This document shows positions 20,839 to 32,200 of a stretch of DNA of 64,000 nt, piece by piece. The stretch spans positions 44,459,151 to 44,523,150 of the forward strand of contig CP092879.1 in NCBI GenBank assembly GCA_030710605.1. The letters are read 5' to 3'. A program made the translations under genes and the position numbers. Numbering within the stretch: the first letter of the stretch is position 1; every line of letters starts with the position of its first letter. The DNA comes from Cordylochernes scorpioides. Lineage: Eukaryota; Arthropoda; Arachnida; Pseudoscorpiones; Chernetidae. The notes under the pieces were generated by a model, which was not told the origin of the DNA, did no database searches, and was given only the letters and a program-made list of their open reading frames with translations.

Positions 20839-21083
20839 GTACGTTGGACAAACTGTTCTCACCTTGTTACAAATACGATACAAATACTTATGGATGAACA
20901 TTTTGACGGGAGGATATTTATTTATAAAAATAAGTTCGCCTCTCCCTTAAGAATGGACACCAAAAACCTAAATGTCATCCATTGACTGTTACCGCAAACT
21001 AGCGACCTCAGATCGGTAACAAAAACACAATACCAGCTTTTTCAAAAAGCATTCTAATACATTTTTTAACAAAATAAGATATT

Positions 21084-21223
21084 GTGCCTGCAACGTCCCA
21101 CAATCAATGTCCCATATACTAGATGACTGCCCGCTGTACAAATTCAATGGAGGAATCTCCAATCTCCATTCTGTCACCCCGGAAGCCCTGAACTGGCTGA
21201 AGGCCTTGCCTCTCAGACTTTAA
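21084..21223 (+). pseudogene. non-LTR retrotransposon (LINE) C-terminal remnant
   Basis: An open segment ending in TAA encodes the typical LINE tail: CACNVPQSMSHILDDCP, then GGISNLHSV and EALNWLKALPL. C-x-C ... H ... C followed by L/W-rich end is the usual C-terminus. Sits in the intron between exons 2 and 3 of the plus-strand paralog. Nothing upstream of ~21000 is recognisable, so it is a 5'-truncated relic. Confidence 0.75.
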
Positions 21224-21710
21224 TGACCGAGAAGTCCTCACTTCTCTTTTCTAGATTTGATTCATTTTGTCTCCTCTCTTATTGTAAAGACGTTGCTGTA
21301 TCACCTCATAAGCATAAATAAACAAAATAAGATGAAACCGATTAACACCATATTTTCAAACAAAATAAGTCCCACTGTTCTCAATCAAATGAATATAAGT
21401 TGGGACAGTTATCAAAGTGGGAGGTATTTATTTTTGGGTGCATTCTTTATGCAAAATGGTTCATCAAATTGGATCCTCAGGTAAGGTTTATACTGTATAG
21501 CAGGGAAGATTAAAAGCACACAAATCCATAATAGTTCTGGCAAACATCTTAACTATGCATGAAAACAATATTTAGTATCAATGGTTTTTGAAAAAAGATT
21601 GATAGAGAAAATAATAGAAAACTATTTATATTTGTTTATATTATCTATTATGATGTATATTTACATTATTTTAGTTTTAACAATCTTCACGTGAGTTTGA
21701 CTCTGTCTAG

Positions 21711-21850
21711 GAATTCGAACGAGGCTGTTGCTGAGATCCGGGAGTTCACCAAGAAGTGCCTGAAACCATTCCCCCAACAACTGGCCAACGTGATGCTCAA
21801 CAGCGCCTCCAAGGAAGTACAGAGCTGGTGCTCTGCCGACAGGATGCCTG
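21711..21850 (+). CDS. DUF1397 paralog, exon 3 (plus strand)
   Basis: Bounded by GTCTAG and GTGAGT. The exon is 140 nt, exactly the length of exon 3 of the minus-strand gene, with the same phases. Both share KCLKPFPQQLA / SCLKSLPQQLA, then SASKEVQSWCSADRM / SATKEVQSWCSDDRM. No in-frame stop. The next exon should follow but a run of N begins 24 bases after the donor. Confidence 0.8.
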
Positions 21851-21874
21851 GTGAGTTGAACATCTTAGATGATC

Positions 21875-21974
21875 NNNNNNNNNNNNNNNNNNNNNNNNNN
21901 NNNNNNNNNNNNNNNNNNNNNNNNNNNNNNNNNNNNNNNNNNNNNNNNNNNNNNNNNNNNNNNNNNNNNNNNNN
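21875..21974. other. assembly gap, 100 N
   Basis: Exactly 100 N, which usually marks a gap of unknown size. Exons 4-5 of the plus-strand paralog are not found on either side up to 23 kb, so they may be hidden here or lost. Confidence 0.95.
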
Positions 21975-22552
21975 AAGGACAGTATAAGTTTGTGTCATGT
22001 TTAAAAGATAAATTCATGCTATAATTCTTCCCTCTTTCTTATATATATAGATTGCATGTTATCGCCTTATGATATCATATCTTGTTATATTTGCAGTAGT
22101 TCCGAGAGAGCGAGATACTCGGATAGTAATGTGGAGAGAAATTATTTGTATAAAAAGTAGAAAAATTGAATGTAATCACATTGTTATCTCTCATGCACTC
22201 TAGAACAATGTAGGACACAAACTATTATCTAATTTAAATATCATCTTTTGAACACATAGATCTTTATTCTTCTTCATATTCTTACTATAGGATCTGATTT
22301 ACAAGATTCTATGTCCAAATAGAGCACCTCTCTTGTTTAAAAGTGCATCAAAACAATGCATTTTGCTCTTAATACAGTGCAGAACGCAAAGGTTGACGAT
22401 ATAAATGTGCCCCAACATCAGCTTTACCAAATACAAACAGAATAAAACCTCTATACCATGGGTTCTTCCTATGGTCCTCATTATATACTAGAAAGGTACT
22501 CTTTTTGATATTAATATATTTCTCTTGGAAAACAAGATGTGATATATACACT

Positions 22553-22690
22553 CATGGGGACAAAACTTAAGGAAGTTGTACCTTTCAGCATGTATATCTA
22601 GATTCAGACTGAAAGATATTTTTAATACACAGTGCCTCTTTTTTGAAGACACACGAGATAACCAATTGTGTAAAAATTGTTCCGTCTTTT
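22553..22690 (-). repeat. TIR element of the CACTCATGGACAAAAC family, truncated
   Basis: Left end ACTCATGGGGACAAAAC, then AGCATGTATATC and AGACACACGAGATAACC; the far end is missing. Confidence 0.6.
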
Positions 22691-22782
22691 TCCAAAACCA
22701 AAACAGACGCGATTCGTTGATATCAAAGATTTCCACCTTCATAAGTTTTCGTAAAAATAGAGACTGCCTGGCCGGCATTCGT

Positions 22783-22860
22783 AGTTCTTCAAATTAAAGA
22801 TACTTCGGCCAGTAAATATATATAAAAAAAATACTGGCCGAAGTATCTTTAATTTGAAGA
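22783..22860. repeat. palindromic element
   Basis: AATTAAAGATACTTCGGCC and its inverse around a short A/T loop. A longer version with 60+ bases in the loop lies at 35540-35685. Confidence 0.7.
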
Positions 22861-22966
22861 AATTCAAAAGTTTTGTTCATGAATGTAATTTCATGCGTAT
22901 TTTTGTCTGATGTTATTAGGGAAGTAAAGACAAGAGAGATCTCGAGTAAAGAAACAAAAAAGACTA

Positions 22967-22972
22967 TTTAAT
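22967..22972 (-). terminator. candidate poly(A) signal
   Basis: ATTAAA on the minus strand, about 50 nt after the stop codon of the DUF1397 gene. It is a common variant of AATAAA; no AATAAA was seen closer. Confidence 0.4.
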
Positions 22973-23020
22973 AGAATGAAGTAAGGAAGGAGGTATATAC
23001 ATATATGGGGTAGATGGTGA

Positions 23021-23258
23021 TTACAGAGATTTGATGATGTTGACCAGGGGCCCGAAGACCGTGACTGAAGTGGAGTTGTTGATGATAGGCACCTCAGGAA
23101 GCTCGTTGCACTTATCCGAGCCGGATTCGAACCCAGAGCAAGCCAAGTCCAGAGCCTCAGAGGCATATGCCTGGACTACCTCCTGCAGGAACTCCTGAGC
23201 ATCCTCACTACACTCGGCCAGTCCTTCGCGCAGGCAGTTGCGAAGACTGTCGAAGCGG
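23021..23258 (-). CDS. DUF1397 gene exon 5 (C-terminus)
   Basis: Starts after CTGTCCAG, completes the split Cys codon and runs 78 codons to TAA at 23023-23021. Encodes RFDSLRNCLREGLAEC ... LACSGFESGSDKC ... INNSTSVTVFGPLV. Its first ~14 bases with the acceptor are repeated three more times upstream in the intron. Confidence 0.88.
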
Positions 23259-26200
23259 CTGGACAGACACACAACATGGAAAATATTAACCTCAAGTACT
23301 CTCAACATTATTTTTTCTCAATTAAGCAAAGTAGAGACTGTCGAAGAGGTTGGACAGTCACACATCCGATTGGTCTCTCTCTTAACATGAAAAAATATTA
23401 GATTCAAGCCCTCTGAACATTATTTTTTTCAATTCAGACAAAATAGAGACTGTCGAAGCGGCTGGACAGATACACAACCGATTGGTCAACATGGAAAACA
23501 TTAAGCTCAGACTCTCTGAGCATTATTTTTCTTAATTCAGACAAAATAGATACTGTCGAAGCGAATGGACAGTCACACAACATGGAAACATAGAAAATAT
23601 TAAGATAAATACTTTTCAACATTCTTTCTTTCAATTCAGACAAAATACTTCAGTAATATGTGAAGTTTAATTAAAAACCAATAACGCGCCATATATAAAT
23701 AAGAAATGGAGGCATTAAAGCACGAATATTTCTTTTACACATAAAACAAAGGTCCACTGTTCTTATTGCGATGAAAAATAAATGCATAAAAGAAAAATAA
23801 TGTAAATGTTTTATGTTTAAAAGAAACATTCGTGCTTCAATGCTTTCCATTTCTTATATATGTAAAGTTTAAAACGATAATACTCGGTAATATACAAACT
23901 TCATACTTTACAAAGATTTCTGACTTCTCTGGCTTTCATCAGATGTTTGTAGAACAGAATTGTGAAGAAAGGCTTCAGATAATAACGAATGGAAAATATT
24001 CGAAAGAACTTTACTTCTCAAGAATTCTGAATATATTTCGATTATACGATGGCCTCTCTCTCTTCCTATTGGAAACTATTGGATCAAATTTTGTTCATTT
24101 TGTCTCCAAATCTCATCTTAAATAAAGTTTGTGAGAGTAAACTTATTGCCGTCATAATATAGTTCTTTTTATATTTCCAGAAGATACTAGTTTGAATGGT
24201 CATTTACATAATCACTCTCAATGGTAGCTTCTTTCCTGATTAAGATTGTAGACTGACTGATATATCAGAATATTTGGTATTTATTTATGAAGATGATGCT
24301 TTGCCATAAAGGTTTATTTGAGCTGCTCATGGCTTGCATTTCATTCATAATAACTACCTAACATTTTCTCTCTTTGTTCTTAATTATTTGTTTGATATAA
24401 CTCAACAAGGAGCTTGAATACTATTCAATTCAGCCTTGACAAGAGGAAAGAACGCCGTTAACTGGATCTAAATCAATAATCTAGCGAATTGTTTACTAAC
24501 ATCCCAACAAATACTTGAATGCTATTTAATACAATTTGACATGAGGCAAGAAAGCTGGTAATATGATCTACAACAAAAATCTAGCGAAATGTTCAATTAC
24601 ATCCCAACAAAGACTTGAATGCTATTTAATGCAACCTTGTAACACAAGAGGCGAGGAGCACCTTTGTCTGAAGATAGTAAGAAAGCTGTTGTTACACACA
24701 TTTATTTGGATTTGGTCTTATTACATCGTATTTAAGGCAGGAAAGCTGTTAATATGATCCACAACAAAATTATAGCGATTTGTGTGTTCAATTATAGACC
24801 AACAAAGACTTGAATGCTATTTAATGAAGCCTTGACAGGAGGCAAGAAAGCTGTTAATATATTCATCAACAAAATATAGCGATTTGTTCAAATATATCCC
24901 AATAAAGAATATTATTTAATACAGCCTTGACAAAGGATAGAAAGCCACTAATTCTATCCTCAACAAAAACTAATGATCTATTACATACTAACAAAGACTT
25001 GAATGTTATTTAATACAGATTTGACAAGAGACAAAAAAAGCTGTTAATTTGAACCCCAATAGAAATTTAATGATCTACTCAATTACCTCCCAACAAAGAT
25101 TAAGAGGCTGTGGGTGCCTAACAACCAATGAGGACAATATAGAATCCAAACAAAGAGATAGCACTCACCAGCAGGCATGAGGGATCATGTTATCCTCATC
25201 TCCACTGACTACCACACTGTCGAAGAACTTGACCACTTCGCTCATGCAGCTGTCCAGTTTGGGCTGGTTCTTGGCGATACAGGGCAGCATCTCCACGATT
25301 CCTGCACATGCACATTATCTCTATATTTGCCTCTACAAAAATACTAAGCGGAACACTGTGGGTTCGATTCCCATCCCTGGACACTTTTATTTTTCCGTTC
25401 ATCATTACTCTTCACAATTCATCCTTTCATACTTCATCCCTAAGGTTAGAAATAATTGTTATTTCTCCTTGTAATAAATTTAGATTTTTCGTTCAAAAGA
25501 AACACATGCGGGATAATTTTCAAATGTCGTACTACAATTATAAGCCGAATTATATTGTATTATAAAACTACTTTATTCCACATTTTACCGACTATTGACA
25601 TAAGATTTACAACGATACAAACATAAACGATCTTCACATTGTATTCTGGTAAAAAATAATAAAATTACCTTCCATGTACGGATCTTATGATTAACGAAAG
25701 TCGATTTTGATTTAATAGAGAAGTATAAAAATAAGGTTCTCTTTCATATATATATATGTTATATTTAGAAAAAAGATGATATATTATATTTAAGAATGAG
25801 AGATTTCTGTTGTATTTTGATTCTTATTTAGAATTATTATTTGTTGCTTGATTTTGGAATACATGAGTATTTTACGATATTTTCTGCAGTCGTGGGTATA
25901 AAAAAATAGTTTTGATCAGATATTTCTTTATTTGAGCAATGAATTATATATATATATATATATATATGAAAAACATAATTTTGTAAAAGTACCGCCTGGC
26001 TTAAGGCGAGTAGAACAAGGAAAACAAAAGATTATTCACATAATGTACAAAGATTTGAGCCGGCCATCGGGAAAGAACAACAACGAGTTTTTATATGCAA
26101 AGCGTAACCCCTGGCGGTCGATTTAACAGAATATTTAAATCTATGATATATAATTTTAAATAAAATAATATTTTTTATATACCATATATATATATGCGAA

Positions 26201-29200
26201 AATTGAAATAAAATCATTTTTTAAATATATCAAAACTTTTCTCATAAATGTTTTTTTTTATTAAATAACAGCAAACTTTCAGAGCTTTCTTTTTTTTTTT
26301 AACGAGTCAAAAATTAACTATCTAAAGTAATAATAAATAAATAAAAGTAGAAATATATGATCATAGACTCATGGACAAAACTTAAGGAAGTTGAAAGTCT
26401 TTAATATCGCCCTTCCTCTGTTTTTTTTTAAGAAGACAGGTGCAATTATGATCACACTTGGTTATCTTGTGTGTCTTCAATAAAGCTCATTGTGTATCAA
26501 ATATGTTTCCGAGTTATTGTCTGAATCCCTATATACAAACATGCTTAAAGGTACAACTTCTTAAGTTTTGCTCATGAGTTTATTTAGATTATTACCTTCA
26601 ATAAAAAGTAAGCATGTTATTTGGCTTCCATATCTCTACTCAGAAAATACTTAGTTCCTCAACATTAAATCACGGATATTTCAGTAGAAAATCTAGCATA
26701 AACGTGGATTTAGAAGAGAATGTAGTTCTTACCGTCCATGCGGTCATCGGAGCACCAGCTCTGGACTTCCTTAGTGGCACTGTTGATGACCATGGAGGCA
26801 AGCTGCTGAGGCAGAGACTTGAGACAGGACTTGATGTAGTTCTTGGAGCATTCATCAGCCTCCTGCTCCTTCCTACACACAGCATTATATACTGATACAA
26901 CGGACTACTGGATACCAGAATGGCTTAACATAATAATATAAGCTGTAGCAATGTGTTTCTTTATTCGTGCAAAGTGCAAGTTTTCGGATCTTATAATCCT
27001 TCCACATGTAGAGCTATGCCCGTGGAAGGATTATAGAGATACGAAAGCTTGCACTTCGAACGAATAAAGAAACACATTGCTACAGCTTATATTCTTATTT
27101 TGTGTACTTTATAGCAATTTTCTCTTCTAATAGAATTGTTTTACAAACTAGGATACAATAGTGATTGCCATTGCCATAGCCATTCCTTTAAAAATCATTT
27201 TTTATTTTTGACACTCACATCTTTAAAAAAGCTGATCTGGCAATTTATTTTCAACATATGCATTTTGAATGGAGTTGAAATCTGTGATTAATGGAATATT
27301 TTGAATTCGATTGACCCCATTCTTATTTGATATATATAAATAAAATGGCTGAGGTATAGGACTATAATATACGAACTCCATTTTGAATAAAAAACTTTGG
27401 GAGACCAACTAGTAGAGCTATAAAGGGTATCTTAAATAATGAATTTCTTTTAACCGAATTATCAAATTTACATCAGATTAAAATATTAAAATACGGGTAA
27501 TTTATTTTCTCTCGTATATTTAAGCGATATATTCAACCGCGCAAAGTATTTTCAAAATTAGAAACATTCATACCAATTTTCCATTGAGTTTTTTTATTCC
27601 TTGCACAAGAGGTACAAACCATGATAATAATGGAGTGTAGAAGTTGGCGATTGCTTTTACTGTAAGTGCACCAGATGTTTAGTCAGGTAGAAACAGAGTT
27701 TGACTTATGCATTTAGAATTGTGCCAGAGCCCCATTTTATTACTTGTACTCACTAGTGAATTTGGACTTTTTCAAGTAACGAGGGCCACTGGAGCAATTT
27801 TATATATATATATATATTTATTTATTTATTGCGTATGATATTGTTTTTTACAGCACAATACAACAATGTTGGCAAGTTTCTCTAGAGTGGAATGTCGAGG
27901 TGACGAATCCACTCCAGGGCATGTACAATGCGAGATACGGGATTTTTTTTAAGAGACAGACAATTTTGTTGACACTTGGTTATCTCGTGTATCTTTAATA
28001 AAGGTCACTGTGTAACAAATAACTTTCAGAGTTATTTTCTGAATCCCAATATACATTATAAAAGGAACAACCTCCTTAAGTTTTGTCCATGAGTGTAATT
28101 GGCTGTAACTTGAAACTACTGATGTGCTTCGAATTTTGCCGTATTTCAAGGCGTTCGAAAGAACAAGATTTTCTGGTATAGGTAACTATATTGATATTAT
28201 ATTCTAATCCAGTACTTTGTTACTTTTCTTATTTTTGTGGAAATTTTGTCGATCTTTTGCTATCACACACAAAATGAAATTGCTTTGTCTTCCATCATTT
28301 TCTATATATGACCTTTTGGTCGAGAGAGAGAGAGAGAGAGTACTGGAAAACTTTCCACGATAGATAGTTCCACGATACTGGCTTGTAAAGCTATATACGT
28401 CTTCTCTAAGGAAAGGTATGTCTGGCGACATTTATATTTATTTAAAATGACAGAAACTTCTACCGGATAAGTTTTTATATAAAAGTATTTGGACGAAAAT
28501 TATTTTAATTCTAAAGAAATATATACGCCTTTACTGTGTATTGGAGGTGGCCTTTCATTAGTAGTTGATTTTTGTCTATTCAAATAATTTATGCTATCAA
28601 GAAAATGATCAATTGCTTTTGAGATGGCCTTTTCTAAATCAGAGTGTATGTGTAGTGTAAGTGGGTGAATAATGTTTATGAAAATTCGAAACTATCATAG
28701 ACGCGTATGATTCTTTTAAAAAATTAAACAATATCTACTGCCCCCCTTACTGAAATGGAAAAATTAATATAATTCTATTGCAGTAAGGGCAGTAGATATT
28801 TTTTAATTAAAAAAAAAAAATCATAAGCTTCTATAATAGTTTCGAATTTTCATAACAGATGGCGCGCTAATGCATTATAAAATAATGTTTATGTTTGTGG
28901 AGTGTGTAGTATATGTGATTTTGTGTGGGAGTGGTATATAGCAATGTGTATGATATGTGTGGCGTGGTATGAATATGTGTTAGAAGGATGCATGTGTAGT
29001 GCTTGTGTGCGGTGTACATGTATGTGTTGTTAACATATTAATATATGCGCGCTTATACCCTGTTAGTATAGTCATACTAGCCACGCCTGTCGAAGAACCG
29101 AAAGGTTCGAAAGCTAGCTCAAGTATAAATAAAGAAGCTCCTTCGTAAAACTTGTGATTCGTTGTGCAATATGCTCCATGTATTTGAGAGTTACTCGCCT

Positions 29201-32200
29201 GCAGAATTCCCGGAGTCCATCGTGGTCCTCAGGGATCTTATTTTGCGGGTCTCCAATGAACATCATGTTCCTACCGCAGGTGTCCAGCACCGCAGGGGCG
29301 CAGGGGTCGGGGGCTCCCGCGGCTAGAGCACATCATTACACTCAGTTTAAGTGTCTACATCGATTGAAACAAGCTACAGTAGAACCTCCCTGTAAATAAC
29401 ACCTAATTGCAGGGCCAACCTCTCCTTTAGAGAAAGATATCCTTTTGCTGGAGAGTTGCTAATAATAAAAACGGTAATTTTGTAAATGAAAACTGTCTTT
29501 GTAGAGAGGTGTCCTTTAGCAGAATGTCCTTTCAAGGAGGTTTTCTACTGTATTTGTGTGAGAGATTTGCAGTCAAACCCATCACAAGGGACCATCCATA
29601 AAACATGATTTTTTTCTGAAGGAGCCTCGTTCATTATAGGGTTGGTTTATTATCTTTTGAAGTCTTCTTATTTAAAAAAGATTTCAGTTACCTGACAGTT
29701 CAACTAATGCGGTACTCAAGGGAAGTTTTATTGTATTTATTTTACTCTATTAATCATGGTATCTACTGGAGTGTAAATTTATAGAATAGACGGCCAAATG
29801 CTAAATCATTTCACAAACGGGAGTACTCTTGGTTTCTCTTAGAGGTAACCTTTTTCATTAGAACATGTCCTAGTTCAGCGCAAGTCTTTCTGATTTTAGA
29901 AAGTTGATGCCCTTATAAATAATCGCTCATCGTGCCGCCGCGTGCGCGCGCGCTCAAGAGTGTGGAACAAGTTCTTTTTCGAAGCTTACATGCACAACGG
30001 CTGCGCCTTCCATTCGACCACGACGGATACGGCATATATATATATATATATTTGAAAATAGAGCAATCCATATTTAAATCATTAGATAATAAAAAGGCAT
30101 ATATTGAATTGAATAAAATATTTCTTTGCCAATATTTGGGTTGGCTGAACGCCAACTTAATTATACCTGCAGCGGGACACCTGTGGTTAAAATGTAAGTA
30201 TAATTTCCAACTGCTGATATCAAATATATTCTATATAAAAGAAAGTCGAAGCCTTTCCATTGCTCTTGCTAGAATAAGCGCGTCGGTACCAAAACTGGCT
30301 AAAATCGTTTTGAATATAGAGCAATCCATATTTAAATCTTTAGTTCAATAAAATGGTATATATTGGAGTAAATAGAAGATTTATTTGCCATATTAGCCTT
30401 TTTATTATATATATATATATGTTATATTAGAATATTATTTTGTTTAAAAATTATATTTCATAGATTCAAATACTCTTTTAGGTCACGCTTCCCCTATAAA
30501 ACCTCATTGTTGTTGTTTCCCGATGGCCGGCTCAAACCATTTGTACATTATGTAAATAAGTTTTTCATTTTTTAGATTCTTACGCCTTAAGCCAGATATT
30601 AGTTTTATGAAATTATGTTTTCCATATTTCATAAGCTCAATTAAAGTATTTTTGGATACTATTTTTATTATTATACTTCTAAGATTTTAATCACGACTGC
30701 ATCATCATAGCATAATCCTCGAAATAATCAAAAATCATCAAAAATCTAATTATTTTTTATAACATATATATATATGAAAAATAATACAATTGTGATATTG
30801 TACTGGGATAAGGTAGATGGCGCAAGCCATCAGCAACTTTCAGTTGCACGATAAGGAGATGCCTTTATATATATATAATGGCAGAATATATATTTTAAAA
30901 AAGCTTTTCACCTTCCATCTGCGATAAATTACGTTTCCAAATAAGCTATTGCATTATCTTTTCGTCAGACATTCCAGGGTCATTAAGCAAAGATAAACCT
31001 GCTTGGCCCAGGTTTGTATTTATAGGTGTGGAGGTTACCGGACAAGGACGACAAATTGCTGGGAAGTTGACAACAACGACGCCTTCTCCTCTAATGATCG
31101 AAGTTTTTCCCCTATTCGTAGAAAACTTTCCTTTTTTTGGAAGTTGATTAGAGGTTTATTATGTTGGCGTGAATCCAAATATTGGTGAGGTTTTTGAAAG
31201 AATCTGATAGAAGAAGTAAAATAATTATTATGTGTTCCTGATAATATTAGTAACCGAAACGTTACACACTATTAAATTATTTAGATTAAGTCTTATTTTC
31301 TTGTATTTAAACATTTACGTTAAAAAATGGTATATATCATCAATTAATTATCATGATACTCCTGTAGAAGGACTGACAGGTCTGAAAGCTTGAAAATTAA
31401 AATTTGAACAAAAAACTTAACCCTGGAAGCTTTATTTATTTTATCAAATATTTTTTTGTTTAAATTTAACCCTGCACATCTAAGTAAACGACTTTTAAAG
31501 ATTCTGTTTGGCACATATAGCATTAGAGAGTCAGAAGATGGAGTATTTCAGCCAATATATTAGATTTTTGGAAATTTTAGAAATGATCTACTGAATATTC
31601 CTATTGGAAATACTATATACTGCATATATCAGAAACTACAAGATGTTAGCATAAGCAAGAAAGAACAGATGCCTCATCAAAATACTATAAACCAAATTTT
31701 AATTGTGTTCTTGAACAATAATAAAAAATAATGATTGCCGGCAAGGCAAGCCCTATCTTCAAGATAAATTTGAATTAGGTATGCCATGGGGTAAAAGAAA
31801 GGCATCATAACTTACTCAAGATATTGACTGAAGGACACAATAAAGACGCTAAATCAAGTAGATGCACTCATTACATCTAGACCAACTGAAAAGAGAAACC
31901 AAGGCAACATTTTAACACCATTTGAATATTGTGGCTATTGGTTGATCAACTTAGAGGAGCTTTATTGACGAGGTATGCCAGTCTTAGGACAGATCTACTT
32001 CAAATAAAAGTGGTTTAGAAAATAAATTATTAAAGAAATAAATTTTACAAACAAAATTTCATCAATGTACAATCTTCTCTCTATTTGAATTACAATTTTT
32101 ATATAATATGAGACCGATTCAAAAGGATGTCCTTAAAGCAGAAACCTTCACGCAAAAATGAGACAAATTAGTAATAAAATTAAGAAATTGTATTATAAAT

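Noticed and set aside
23098-23113. A perfect tRNA box-B-like GGGTTCGAATCC on the minus strand.
   Set aside because: It lies in exon 5 of the DUF1397 gene (coding GFES) with no tRNA structure around it.
29925-30030. tRNA-Ser-like A box (GTGGTCGAATGG, minus strand) in a GC-rich patch.
   Set aside because: No matching box B, anticodon arm or acceptor stem; too weak to list.
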